Of a stretch of 7,661 nucleotides of DNA, positions 1 to 6,939 are shown piece after piece (the stretch's first letter is position 1; each line of letters starts with the position of its first letter). Source of the DNA: Planococcus sp. (in: firmicutes) (lineage in GTDB: Bacteria > Bacillota > Bacilli > Bacillales_A > Planococcaceae); assembly GCA_030147225.1 (NCBI GenBank), contig JASLAI010000241.1, positions 1 through 7,661 on the forward strand. Direction: 5' to 3'. The notes below the pieces were generated by a model. The model made no database searches. It had not been told where the DNA came from and saw only the letters and a list, made by a program, of their open reading frames with translations. The position numbers and the translations under genes were made by a program.

Positions 1-71
1 TTGATGCATCTGGTCAACCGGCTTTTTAATTTTAGAAATTTGGAGATTTTGTACTTTGCTGGGCATCTACA
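1..71. other. Non-coding stretch with no recognisable element
   Basis: AT-rich at 24-56 and without a supportable gene or clear terminator. With the two repeat copies it makes up the 289-base region beyond the E3 gene, in which I see no coding sequence. Confidence 0.5.
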
Positions 72-168
72 CTCCGAGTCTTAAGCCAACCAGCTGTGTG
101 GCAAAGCGCGCCACGTCGCTGGTCTGTCTTATGACCTTCAGAGCTACCCAGACGCTTCCGCTTTTCTA
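72..168. repeat. Intergenic repeat, copy A, diverged
   Basis: Aligns with 195-292 with a single 1-nt length difference: shared GTCTTAAGCCAACC, GGCAAAG and TCCGCTTTTCTA blocks. The same two-step hairpin forms (CCAGC 90-94 with GCTGG 118-122; GTGGC 98-102 with GCCAC 110-114; 7-nt loop). The second hairpin of copy B is not kept here (the stretch at about 133-155 is diverged), and the CTGTCTAG end is only vaguely present at about 52-71. Confidence 0.65.
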
Positions 169-170
169 AA

Positions 171-292
171 CTGTCTAGCTCCAGCGCCTAGAACCTCGGG
201 GTCTTAAGCCAACCCGGCTGTGCGGCAAAGAGCGCCGCTTCGCCGGTCTGCCTTAAGCCTGTCGGTTCTCGACAGGCACCTCCGCTTTTCTA
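171..292. repeat. Intergenic repeat, copy B, next to the E3 stop codon
   Basis: The element runs from CTGTCTAGCTCCAGCGCCTAG (171-191) to CTTTTCTA (285-292). It contains a two-step hairpin (CCGGC 214-218 with GCCGG 242-246; GCGGC 222-226 with GCCGC 234-238; 7-nt loop) and a separate 8-bp hairpin GCCTGTCG/CGACAGGC (257-264 with 270-277, 5-nt loop). Sequences like the 171-191 end are, as I recall, dispersed between genes in many Bacillaceae genomes. The last three bases are the E3 stop codon read on the minus strand. Confidence 0.7.
257..277 (-). terminator. 8-bp hairpin just after E3, possible 3' end stabiliser or weak terminator
   Basis: GCCTGTCG and CGACAGGC pair perfectly around a 5-nt loop, 12 nt past the E3 stop codon. 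Read leftward the stem is followed by TTAAGG, not a U-tract, so classical Rho-independent termination is doubtful. It is part of repeat copy B. No better terminator for the operon is visible in the remaining 256 bases. Confidence 0.35.
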
Positions 293-1672
293 TTGATGGA
301 CCCCTTTTCCGAGCCAAGTAGCGGCGGCTTCGTAAAGTGTTTCTGTCACGGTCGGATGTGCATGGATCATGGATGCCAACTCGTCGACTGTTCCTTCAAG
401 CCTCATATAGGCAGACGGTTCTGCAATCATTTCCGTTACATGGAAGCCAACCATCGAAACACCTAAAATTTCTCCATGTGTGGTATCCGCAATCAATTTA
501 GTGAAGCCTTCTTTTTCATCCAAGGTCAGCGCCTTGCCATTGCTGGCGTGATCTACTTTTATCACTTTGTAAGGAATGCCACTTTGCTCGGCTTGTTCTT
601 CGGTCATCCCGACACTGGCAATTTCAGGACTTGTATAAACACAACGCGGCACTACGTGATAATCCATCGTTTCGGTTTCTCCAGCTGCATTTGCTGCAGC
701 CACCAACCCTTCCGCACTCGCAACATGCGCCAGCTGCCAGTTGCCGACCAAATCCCCGGCTGCGTAAATAGTAGGCACGCTAGTAGCCATGTGTTCGTCC
801 ACTTTCACGAAAGGTCCATTCATCTCCAAATTCAGAGACTCAACAGCTGAAGTATTCGGAGATCTGCCGACCGACAAAAGAATCAAGTCCGTATTCAAGG
901 TTTCTGTCTGCCCTGATTGGCGTTCAATATGAACCATGCGCCCGCTGTCCCCTTGTTCTACTGCTGTCACTTTCGTTGACGTCAAAATGGAAATCCCTTT
1001 CTTTTTCAGCGACTTCGCCAGGACTTTTCCGGCCTGCGGATCTTCGCTCGGTACAATCCGGTCGCTCATTTCCACAACGGTCACCGGGACACCCAGCGCG
1101 GAAAAGATACAGGCGAATTCCACACCGATAATTCCACCCCCAACGATAACCAGTGAGGAAGGGATCTCTTTGATATCAAAGATCGTATCACTCGTGTGAA
1201 AACCCTCTTTTTCTAGCCCTGGAATAGGCGGAACGATGGGTTTCGATCCGGTGGCCAGAATGACTTTATCGGCCTTCACCACTTTTTTCTCGCCGTTTTC
1301 CTCAATTGAAATACTTCCATCCGCTTGTACTTCTCCGTAACTGTTCAGGACATCGATTTTTCCTTGTTTCATTAAATACGCGATGCCATTCCGCAATTTT
1401 TGGATGACTTCATCTTTCCGAGCCATCATTTTGGACATCGATACCGTAACAGGACCCGTTTCAATCCCCCAGCTTTTGGCCTTTTCAATGTTTTCGATGA
1501 CTTCGGCGTGCCGAAGCAAGGTTTTCGAAGGAATGCAGCCACGGTTCAGGCATGTTCCGCCCAATTCCCGGGCTTCCACCAGCACAACGGTCCTGCCAAG
1601 CTGCGCAGCTCTGATGGCCGCTACATACCCTGCCGGTCCGCCACCAACCACAGCCACTTCATAAGTCTTCAA
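290..1672 (-). CDS. lpdA: Dihydrolipoyl dehydrogenase (E3)
   Basis: FAD flavoprotein that reoxidises the E2 dihydrolipoamide with NAD+; 460 aa, the normal length. Seen: FAD-binding G10-G-G12-P-A-G15, redox-active disulphide C41-L-N-R-G-C46 in GGTCLNRGCIPSK, a second Rossmann motif G178-G-G-I-I-G183 for NAD, the FAD block TIYAAGDLVG, and the C-terminal HAHPTVTE with His439 and Glu444 as the catalytic dyad of the partner subunit. The start is TTG at 1672: an in-frame TAG lies at 1679-1681, so no upstream start is possible, and a later start would remove the FAD motif. The ribosome site is modest (AAGGGG, roughly 9 nt upstream). It is last in the operon, 13 nt after E2. Its TAG stop appears to come from the adjoining intergenic repeat. 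Confidence 0.93.
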   Translation of the reverse strand: MKTYEVAVVGGGPAGYVAAIRAAQLGRTVVLVEARELGGTCLNRGCIPSKTLLRHAEVIENIEKAKSWGIETGPVTVSMSKMMARKDEVIQKLRNGIAYLMKQGKIDVLNSYGEVQADGSISIEENGEKKVVKADKVILATGSKPIVPPIPGLEKEGFHTSDTIFDIKEIPSSLVIVGGGIIGVEFACIFSALGVPVTVVEMSDRIVPSEDPQAGKVLAKSLKKKGISILTSTKVTAVEQGDSGRMVHIERQSGQTETLNTDLILLSVGRSPNTSAVESLNLEMNGPFVKVDEHMATSVPTIYAAGDLVGNWQLAHVASAEGLVAAANAAGETETMDYHVVPRCVYTSPEIASVGMTEEQAEQSGIPYKVIKVDHASNGKALTLDEKEGFTKLIADTTHGEILGVSMVGFHVTEMIAEPSAYMRLEGTVDELASMIHAHPTVTETLYEAAATWLGKGVHQ

Positions 1673-1685
1673 TAGGATCTACCCC

Positions 1686-3038
1686 TTACATTAGTAATTC
1701 AAGCGGATTTTCTAAAATGGCCTTTAAATCAGTCAGAAAAGCAGCAGCCGGTGCACCGTCAATGACGCGATGATCGAACGACAGGCTTACTCCCATCATC
1801 GGGCGAAGCACAATCTGTCCATCCACACCAACCGGTTTTTCATTGATTCGTCCAATTCCGAGAATGGCTGATTCAGGCTGGTTGATCACCGGGTTGAACG
1901 TATCGACTGCATACATTCCAAGATTGCTGATGGTAAAGGTACCGCCAGACATCTCGTCAGGCTTTAATTTGCCGCTTTTGGCTTTCTGTCCAGCTGACTT
2001 ACAGTCTGCCGTCAGTTCAGCCAATCCTTTCTGGTCTGCATCTTTGATGACCGGCACCAGCAATCCATCTTCAAGTGCCACTGCCAATCCGATATGGACA
2101 GCATCGTGCTGGACAATTTCATTGCCTTCAAGGGAAATATTGATATTCGGATGGCGCTTCAACGCATGCGCTGTTGCTTTCAAAATGATTTCCGTATAGC
2201 TGATCCGGTAACCGGTCTGTTTTTCGATAGGACTCAGTAATCGCTTGCGCATTGCCACTACTTCCACCATGTGGATCTCACTATTCAGCGTGACATGCGG
2301 TGCAGTCATCTTGCTGTGGAGCATCCGATCCGCCACGACTTTTCGCATGCCTGCCATTTTTACACGTTTAGCCGAAATTGTTTGAGGAGCGGCTTCAGGT
2401 TGTTTGGCTTTTTCGACATCTGCACGATAAATCTTGCCTCGCGGTCCGCTGCCGGCAATGTCCTGCAGCTCCACCCCTTCCGCTTTTGCTACTTTTTGAG
2501 CAAGCGGCGTAGCACTGCTGGAACTGGAGGCAGCGGCACTGGCAACCGCCGTAAAGCTTTCAACGTCCGCTTGATGGACCCGTCCTTTCGGACCTGAGCC
2601 TTCGATTTCAGCGAGGCTGACTTCCCGTTCCCGGGCCACTCTTCTGGCAGCCGGGGTTGCCCGGACTTTCTCCGGCTGTTCAGAGGGCTGCTCTTGTGGA
2701 GCAGTCTCTGTTTTCTGTTCAGACGATCCCTGTGATTTCGTGGAATCCGGCTTATTGCTGACGCCTGATTCTCCAGGCGGTGATTCGGGAACTTCTTCTC
2801 CCGCTTCACCGATGTAGCCGACCACATGGTTGATCGGAACTTCATCGTCTTCTTCAAAATAACGTTTCAGCAGAATTCCATCTTCATAGGACTCGACTTC
2901 GATATTTATTTTATCGGTCATGATTTCAAATAGCGGTTCCCCCACTTCGACGGAGTCTCCTTCATCCTTGAACCATTGAAGCAATGTACCGACCTGCATC
3001 GTACTGCTCAGCTTCGGCATGAATATTTCTTTAGGCAT
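1686..3038 (-). CDS. acoC: Dihydrolipoamide acyltransferase (E2) with one lipoyl domain and two tandem subunit-binding domains
   Basis: Core of the complex; it transfers the acyl group from E1 to CoA through a swinging lipoyl arm. It is 450 aa. The lipoyl domain spans about 1-80 with lipoyl Lys43 in MTDKINIEVES. A Pro/Glu/Ser/Gln-rich linker follows (about 82-125), then a first peripheral-subunit-binding domain (127-162), an Ala/Ser linker (163-175), a second such domain (176-211), and the catalytic domain (about 222-450) with DHRVIDG carrying His423 and Asp427. The C-terminal SFDHRVIDGAPAAAFL region fits AcoC-type E2s. The duplicated binding domain is unusual, since most bacterial E2s have one, and accounts for much of the extra length over the roughly 400-aa B. 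subtilis AcoC. GGGAGGAG overlaps the E1 beta stop. The complete domains and motifs argue for a working protein. Confidence 0.9.
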   Translation of the reverse strand: MPKEIFMPKLSSTMQVGTLLQWFKDEGDSVEVGEPLFEIMTDKINIEVESYEDGILLKRYFEEDDEVPINHVVGYIGEAGEEVPESPPGESGVSNKPDSTKSQGSSEQKTETAPQEQPSEQPEKVRATPAARRVAREREVSLAEIEGSGPKGRVHQADVESFTAVASAAASSSSSATPLAQKVAKAEGVELQDIAGSGPRGKIYRADVEKAKQPEAAPQTISAKRVKMAGMRKVVADRMLHSKMTAPHVTLNSEIHMVEVVAMRKRLLSPIEKQTGYRISYTEIILKATAHALKRHPNINISLEGNEIVQHDAVHIGLAVALEDGLLVPVIKDADQKGLAELTADCKSAGQKAKSGKLKPDEMSGGTFTISNLGMYAVDTFNPVINQPESAILGIGRINEKPVGVDGQIVLRPMMGVSLSFDHRVIDGAPAAAFLTDLKAILENPLELLM

Positions 3039-3051
3039 CTGTTTCTCCTCC

Positions 3052-4035
3052 CTACAGGCGGTTTAAGGTTTCTTTAACAGCTGTGACAATATCGGACACT
3101 CCAGGAACCGCCGCTTTTTCGAGCTCTGGATTATAAGGAATTGGAACCGCTTTACCGCCAAGCCGCTTAATGGGCGAATCCAAATAATCAAAAGCTTCAC
3201 TTTCCGCAATCAGGCTGGCAATCTCTCCGCCAAATCCACCGCGCTTCACTGCTTCATGAACAACCACCAGGCGTCCGGTCTTTTTGACAGATTGGACGAT
3301 GGTTTCGATATCAAGCGGCACAAGCGTCCGAGGATCAATTACTTCGACATGAATGCCTTCTTTTTCAAGCTCTTCAGCCGCTTCCAAAGATTTGTGGACC
3401 ATAATGGCAGTTGCGACGATCGTCACATCCGACCCCTCTTTTTTGATATCGGCTTTGCCAAGCGGAATCGAGTAAGCTTCTTCCGGCACATCTGATTTTG
3501 TACGGTAGCAAAGCTTGTGTTCATAAAAGACAACTGGGTTATCATCATCAATTGCTGCTTTCAGCAATCCTTTAGCGTCATATGCCGTTGAAGGTTGAAC
3601 GACCTTTAATCCCGGTATATGAGCCATCCAGGCCTCAAGACTTTGGGAATGCTGCGCCGCAGCCCCTGTACCGGAACCAGCCGGTGTCCGAAGCACCATC
3701 GGCACTTTTCCTTTTCCCCCATACATATAGCGAATCTTCGCTGCCTGGTTGACCATATTGTCCATCGCAATGGTCATAAAATCGGAAAACTGCAATTCCA
3801 GAATCGGCCGCATTCCTGTCAATGCCGCGCCAACCGCAGTACCTGAGATGGCCGCTTCGGAAATAGGCGTATTGCGAATCCGTTCTGGACCGAACTCTTC
3901 AATCATTCCGCGTGTGACGCCGAATGCGCCGCCATAGACGCCAATATCTTCTCCTAATATAAAAACATCTTCGTTCTCCCGCATTTCCTGGCTCATGGCT
4001 TCTCTTACTGCTTCTAAATATGTCAATTCTCTCAT
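3052..4035 (-). CDS. acoB: Thiamine-diphosphate-dependent dehydrogenase E1 component, beta subunit
   Basis: The 327-aa partner of the alpha subunit; it supplies the Glu that activates the thiamine aminopyrimidine and, in this family, the docking surface for E2. Seen: [16 protein letters not shown] (28-43), the PISEAAISG block (57-65) with the conserved Glu60, [19 protein letters not shown] (104-122), and QHSQSLEAW (128-136) with the conserved active-site-region His129. The C-terminal transketolase-like domain includes [11 protein letters not shown]. The length is usual for the family and slightly shorter than B. subtilis AcoB as I recall it, so orthology to AcoB is not certain. AAGGAG lies upstream at normal spacing. 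The stop codon TAG runs directly into the E2 ribosome site, which favours translational coupling. Confidence 0.88.
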   Translation of the reverse strand: MRELTYLEAVREAMSQEMRENEDVFILGEDIGVYGGAFGVTRGMIEEFGPERIRNTPISEAAISGTAVGAALTGMRPILELQFSDFMTIAMDNMVNQAAKIRYMYGGKGKVPMVLRTPAGSGTGAAAQHSQSLEAWMAHIPGLKVVQPSTAYDAKGLLKAAIDDDNPVVFYEHKLCYRTKSDVPEEAYSIPLGKADIKKEGSDVTIVATAIMVHKSLEAAEELEKEGIHVEVIDPRTLVPLDIETIVQSVKKTGRLVVVHEAVKRGGFGGEIASLIAESEAFDYLDSPIKRLGGKAVPIPYNPELEKAAVPGVSDIVTAVKETLNRL

Positions 4036-4059
4036 GCGTCGATTCTCCTTTACTTCGTC

Positions 4060-5043
4060 TTATGCGTAAATGTCTTCCATCAATGCATCCAATGTCGGCT
4101 CGGGACTATTTTTTGCAAATTCAACGGATTCCTCAACCTCTTTTTTTGCATCTGCCTTGATTTGATCTGCTTCTTGCTGTGTAAAGATCCCTTCTTCGAT
4201 CATCACTTCGGCCATCAATTTAATCGGATCTCTCAAAAGCCATTCCTTCTCTTCTTCACGCGTCCGGTACTTTTTGGCATCGCTCTTCGAATGTCCTTTT
4301 GAACGGTAGGTTTTCGCTTCGATAATTGAAGGGCCTTCTCCGTTGCGTGCGCGCTCCACTGCTTCGCTGACTCCATTCATCGTGTCAAAGACATCATTTC
4401 CATCGACCACTTTGCCTGGAATGCCGTAGCTTGCAGCACGACCCGCGATATCTTCGATATTAATCATTTCCTTGACCGGTCCCGACATGCCATATTGGTT
4501 ATTTTCACAAATAAAGATGACCGGTAACTTCCAAATGGAAGCCAGATTCAGTGCTTCGTGAAAGCTGCCTTCGTTAGATGCTCCGTCCCCGAAGAAACAC
4601 AGTACAACATATCCTTCTTTTTTCATTTGCGAAGTGAGCGCCGCTCCAGCAGCTATAGCAAAGCCGCCTCCCACGATTCCGTTGGCACCCAGATTTCCTT
4701 TATCCACGTCCGCAATGTGCATTGAACCGCCTTTGCCTTTGCAGTATCCGGTCGTCCGGCCAAACAGCTCAGCCATCATGCCGTTGACAGTGGCTCCTTT
4801 GGCGATGCAATGTCCGTGGCCGCGGTGTGTGCTGGTGATCTTATCCTTGTCTTCTAAAACTGCAATAGCTCCGACTGCGGAAGCTTCTTGTCCGACACTT
4901 AAATGGGTCGTGCCATGAATCATGCCTTTTGCGAAAAACTCATCTACCTTTTCTTCAAAAAAGCGGATCAGCCACATTTGCTTATATAATTCTCTTAACT
5001 CCGTCTCTTTAACTTGGGGCGGCAACTTTAGTTTTTGAGTCAT
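4060..5043 (-). CDS. acoA: Thiamine-diphosphate-dependent dehydrogenase E1 component, alpha subunit (acetoin dehydrogenase type)
   Basis: With the beta subunit it forms the E1 heterotetramer, which decarboxylates a 2-oxo acid or cleaves acetoin on thiamine diphosphate and loads the acyl unit onto E2 lipoamide. The 327-aa length suits the acetoin/branched-chain class rather than the longer Bacillus PDH E1 alpha. Seen: STHRGHGHCIAKG (71-83), GKGGSMHIADVDKG (103-116), NGIVGGG (121-127), and the ThDP/Mg motif from G152-D-G154 to E180-N-N182. These blocks closely match my memory of B. subtilis AcoA, which supports the class. Substrate is not proven and an alternative methyl ketone is possible. It is first in a four-gene operon, with AGGAGG 7 nt ahead of its ATG and E1 beta 24 nt downstream. 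Confidence 0.88.
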   Translation of the reverse strand: MTQKLKLPPQVKETELRELYKQMWLIRFFEEKVDEFFAKGMIHGTTHLSVGQEASAVGAIAVLEDKDKITSTHRGHGHCIAKGATVNGMMAELFGRTTGYCKGKGGSMHIADVDKGNLGANGIVGGGFAIAAGAALTSQMKKEGYVVLCFFGDGASNEGSFHEALNLASIWKLPVIFICENNQYGMSGPVKEMINIEDIAGRAASYGIPGKVVDGNDVFDTMNGVSEAVERARNGEGPSIIEAKTYRSKGHSKSDAKKYRTREEEKEWLLRDPIKLMAEVMIEEGIFTQQEADQIKADAKKEVEESVEFAKNSPEPTLDALMEDIYA

Positions 5044-5050
5044 TTGTCTT

Positions 5051-5056
5051 CCTCCT
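5051..5056 (-). promoter_or_regulatory. Ribosome binding site of E1 alpha
   Basis: AGGAGG with 7 nt spacing to the ATG at 5043. Its first base is also the outermost base of the proximal operator arm, so a hairpin in a longer read-through transcript could partly mask it. Confidence 0.8.
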
Positions 5057-5090
5057 TTTACATATGTTCAAGTGTGTGACATATGTAAAA
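5056..5090 (-). promoter_or_regulatory. Perfect 12-bp inverted repeat over the transcription start, likely repressor operator
   Basis: Arms TTTTACATATGT (5056-5067) and ACATATGTAAAA (5079-5090) match perfectly across an 11-nt spacer. Each arm contains the self-palindrome ACATATGT; the two lie 19 bp centre to centre, roughly two helical turns. The distal arm overlaps the last 2 bp of the -10 box and covers the predicted start, and the proximal arm touches the AGGAGG ribosome site. Bound protein would block RNA polymerase. I do not recognise the regulator. Confidence 0.65.
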
Positions 5091-5117
5091 TATAATATTA
5101 TTTGATTATTTAGTCAA
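5089..5117 (-). promoter_or_regulatory. Sigma-A-type promoter of the dehydrogenase operon
   Basis: On the minus strand TTGACT (5112-5117) is followed by a 17-bp AT-rich spacer and TATATT (5089-5094). Both hexamers are close to the sigma-A consensus with ideal spacing. The start point would fall near 5082, giving a leader of about 40 nt before the E1 alpha start codon. I see no sigma-54 -24/-12 pair here, unlike the AcoR/sigma-54 control known for the B. subtilis aco operon. Confidence 0.75.
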
Positions 5118-5126
5118 GTAATTTGA

Positions 5127-5169
5127 AAGGGCCATCCCTCTCGAATGGTTATAGAGAAGTTTGGCCCTT
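5127..5169 (-). terminator. Hairpin between the zinc-ribbon gene and the dehydrogenase operon, possible weak terminator
   Basis: An 8-bp perfect stem, AAGGGCCA (5127-5134) with TGGCCCTT (5162-5169), begins 15 nt past the stop codon of the zinc-ribbon gene. A small inner helix CTCT/AGAG (5138-5141 with 5153-5156) could stack on it. Read leftward, the stem is followed only by TCAAATT, so the U-tract is poor. It probably ends or attenuates transcription from the upstream unit, but intrinsic termination is not assured. Confidence 0.5.
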
Positions 5170-5184
5170 GGACAGCGATACTAT

Positions 5185-5529
5185 TTAACTCGGCTTTGTT
5201 TTGGATTTATACTGCTTAATGATTTTTCGTGAAGCATTGACATCCTTTAACAGCCGATACGGTTTACTGACAGTCCGAACCGGCAGAGAAATCAGCAGAT
5301 GGCTCAAATCGTCTTTGTATTCCTGCGTGATCCTTGTCGGCTTCGATGAAATCCTGTCGTAGGTTTCTTTGTAGAATTTCTTATTGACGTCTACCTTTAG
5401 CTGCTTTGTTTTATTGCATTGCTCACAGCGGATGCTTTTAATGTCATCGTTGATATACGTAATTTCATGATTCACTTCTTCTTTACAATGGTTGCAGAAT
5501 AATGCCGCTTCCATAGTTTTCAGTTTCAT
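5185..5529 (-). CDS. Small zinc-ribbon protein of unknown function
   Basis: Basic 114-aa protein with no signal peptide or membrane segment. The N-terminus holds two CxxC knuckles, C12-N-H-C15 and C35-E-Q-C38, separated by 19 residues, which is the layout of a zinc ribbon. The rest is rich in Lys/Arg and hydrophilic, with the stretch YDRISSKPTRITQEYKDDLS and a basic tail ending YKSKTKPS. It resembles short proteins found in many bacilli and sometimes labelled 'bh protein', but this is from memory and gives no function. Start: ATG at 5529 is preceded by GGGGAGGTG (5537-5545) with 7 nt spacing. An upstream in-frame ATG at 5547 overlaps this ribosome site and lacks a good one of its own, so I reject it. 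It starts 66 nt after the SAF-domain gene with no clear terminator between, so read-through is possible. Confidence 0.75.
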   Translation of the reverse strand: MKLKTMEAALFCNHCKEEVNHEITYINDDIKSIRCEQCNKTKQLKVDVNKKFYKETYDRISSKPTRITQEYKDDLSHLLISLPVRTVSKPYRLLKDVNASRKIIKQYKSKTKPS

Positions 5530-5595
5530 GCTTGGACACCTCCCCATTCGATTGATTGGGTTTTTTCCTCTACATGAGTTGGAGAGCGCTAAACC

Positions 5596-6921
5596 TTATG
5601 CTTTGACCGGAATTTCCTTCTTGGCTCCTGCATTAAATGTGTCATCCTGCATACGGCGCAGGCGCCAAATCGTTGAATCTTTGGTTTGTTCCACATCTTC
5701 ATAGGTGATGACTTCACCTTTTTTGATATCCCGTTTTAAGCGAACATTCTTATCGACCAATCCAAGGGGCAATGCATTTTTTTCGCTCGCCTCTTGCGCG
5801 GTAAGAATGTGGCCATATACTGTAAACCCTCCGATGCTATCCAAAAAATCTCCAGCTGTCAGATCGATTTTCGCCACAGTCACTGTTTCCGCCTTCAACC
5901 CATGCCAAGGTGCAATCGTCGCTTCGTTGTAAATATAGGCGCGCGCAATGGAAATAGGTGTTTCCAGGCTGGTCAAATGATAAGGACGGTATAGCACATA
6001 ATTTGGTCCTTCGCCCATGCTCAAATATTTCAATTCATGATTTACTTCTTCTTTTTCAGAAGCGATGATGGCAAATACACCAGGGGCAACACCGTTGATG
6101 TATTCAACAATCTGCTTGTTATTGACTTGTCCGCCATCTTCTTTTAACTTGAAGATTTCGGGCAGCCCTTTTACGTCGCTGACAAAGCCATGCATGCCCG
6201 GTTTATCCGGCAAAAAGCCTGTGGCGTTTGCTACTGCTGTCATTTCAACCATCGTTTTCGTTCCGTCCTGGAAAGAAGCAAGCATTTTCGGACTGGCTCC
6301 TTTTCTGGCAGCTTCTTCTGCAGCTGAATCAGGATTAGCATTCAGATTCAAGGGGTTGTTCTTGCCTTTCCCAAGAGCTACGACTTCAAAGCCAAGAGCA
6401 TCGGCAAAATCATACAATTCCATAATGGCGCCAGGTTCATCTCCCGCCGATCCTGTGTAGACGACTCCGCTGGCATCTGCCATTTTCTTCAGAATAACCC
6501 CTACCGTTACGTCAGCTTCTACATTCAGCATCACAATGTGCTTACGGTTAAGAATGGCATCCCAGGCAATTTTCGCACCGATGTCAGGAACTCCTGTAGC
6601 GTCAACGATGACATCAACTTCAGGCAGCGAAGTGACCAATTGCGCATCTGTCGTCGACACCACTTTTCCTTCCTTCACTGCTGAGCTCGCCTGCTCTACG
6701 TTATTGGTTTCTACAATTTCAGTCTCCGAAACGCCCGATTTCACATACGCATTCGTGACATTGTCGATTTGAATATCCGCGGTGATGACAACACGCATTC
6801 CTGCCATGCTTTCAATCTGGGAAATCATTCCGCGTCCCATTTGGCCAGCTCCCACTACGCCGACTTTGATTATTTCACCGTTCCGCTCCAGCTCTTCCAG
6901 TTTTCTATTTATTCCTAGCAT
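5596..6921 (-). CDS. NAD(P)-dependent oxidoreductase with C-terminal SAF domain (COG4091, homoserine-dehydrogenase-like / DRL-like family)
   Basis: Predicted cytoplasmic oxidoreductase of 441 aa. Residues about 18-135 form a Rossmann domain with the dinucleotide motif G24-A-G26-Q-M-G29, then VDVIVDATG (102-110). The block GSAGDEPGAIMELYDFADAL (157-176), followed by VVALGKGKNNPLN (180-192), looks like the conserved catalytic-domain core. Residues about 383-412 (LPLGLVDKNVRLKRDIKKGE and on) are a SAF domain. The family is usually labelled homoserine dehydrogenase-like, but no threonine-pathway genes lie nearby. As I recall, it includes the Brucella DRL enzyme that makes MEP from DXP; whether this paralogue has that activity is unknown. 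It follows srlB by 18 nt with a strong GGAGGAGG site (6929-6936, 7 nt spacing), so it is probably part of the PTS operon. There it takes the place of a polyol-phosphate dehydrogenase. Inferred role: oxidation or isomerisation of the imported polyol phosphate. Confidence 0.85.
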   Translation of the reverse strand: MLGINRKLEELERNGEIIKVGVVGAGQMGRGMISQIESMAGMRVVITADIQIDNVTNAYVKSGVSETEIVETNNVEQASSAVKEGKVVSTTDAQLVTSLPEVDVIVDATGVPDIGAKIAWDAILNRKHIVMLNVEADVTVGVILKKMADASGVVYTGSAGDEPGAIMELYDFADALGFEVVALGKGKNNPLNLNANPDSAAEEAARKGASPKMLASFQDGTKTMVEMTAVANATGFLPDKPGMHGFVSDVKGLPEIFKLKEDGGQVNNKQIVEYINGVAPGVFAIIASEKEEVNHELKYLSMGEGPNYVLYRPYHLTSLETPISIARAYIYNEATIAPWHGLKAETVTVAKIDLTAGDFLDSIGGFTVYGHILTAQEASEKNALPLGLVDKNVRLKRDIKKGEVITYEDVEQTKDSTIWRLRRMQDDTFNAGAKKEIPVKA

Positions 6922-6939
6922 GAACTAACCTCCTCCTTT

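Noticed and set aside
9..34. Terminator for a plus-strand gene to the left (CTGG-TCAA-CCGG then CTTTTT)
   Set aside because: The stem is only 4 bp with a wobble pair, and no gene is visible to its left within the window.
72..292. CRISPR-like or insertion-sequence remnant
   Set aside because: Only two diverged copies about 120 nt apart with no short regular repeat-spacer pattern and no transposase coding; an intergenic palindromic repeat explains it better.
476..850. Plus-strand open frame of 124 codons, and other plus-strand frames across the window
   Set aside because: They lie opposite genes with clear family motifs, lack ribosome sites that I could see, and their translations look like no protein family.
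2489..2857. Minus-strand open frame of 122 codons in another frame within the E2 gene
   Set aside because: It overlaps the linker and binding-domain region of E2; its Arg/Pro-rich translation is typical of a frame-shifted reading of that coding sequence.
5056..5090. Riboswitch or leader attenuator formed by the inverted repeat
   Set aside because: The predicted start near 5082 lies inside the distal arm, so the main transcript would not contain the whole hairpin; a DNA operator is more likely.
5044..5126. Sigma-54 promoter or catabolite-response (cre) site upstream of E1 alpha
   Set aside because: I found no GG/GC pair at -24/-12 spacing and no match to the cre consensus, although CcpA control and AcoR activation would have been expected from B. 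subtilis.
5596..6921. True homoserine dehydrogenase
   Set aside because: The SAF domain, the GDEPGA block and the PTS operon context do not fit a threonine/methionine biosynthesis enzyme.
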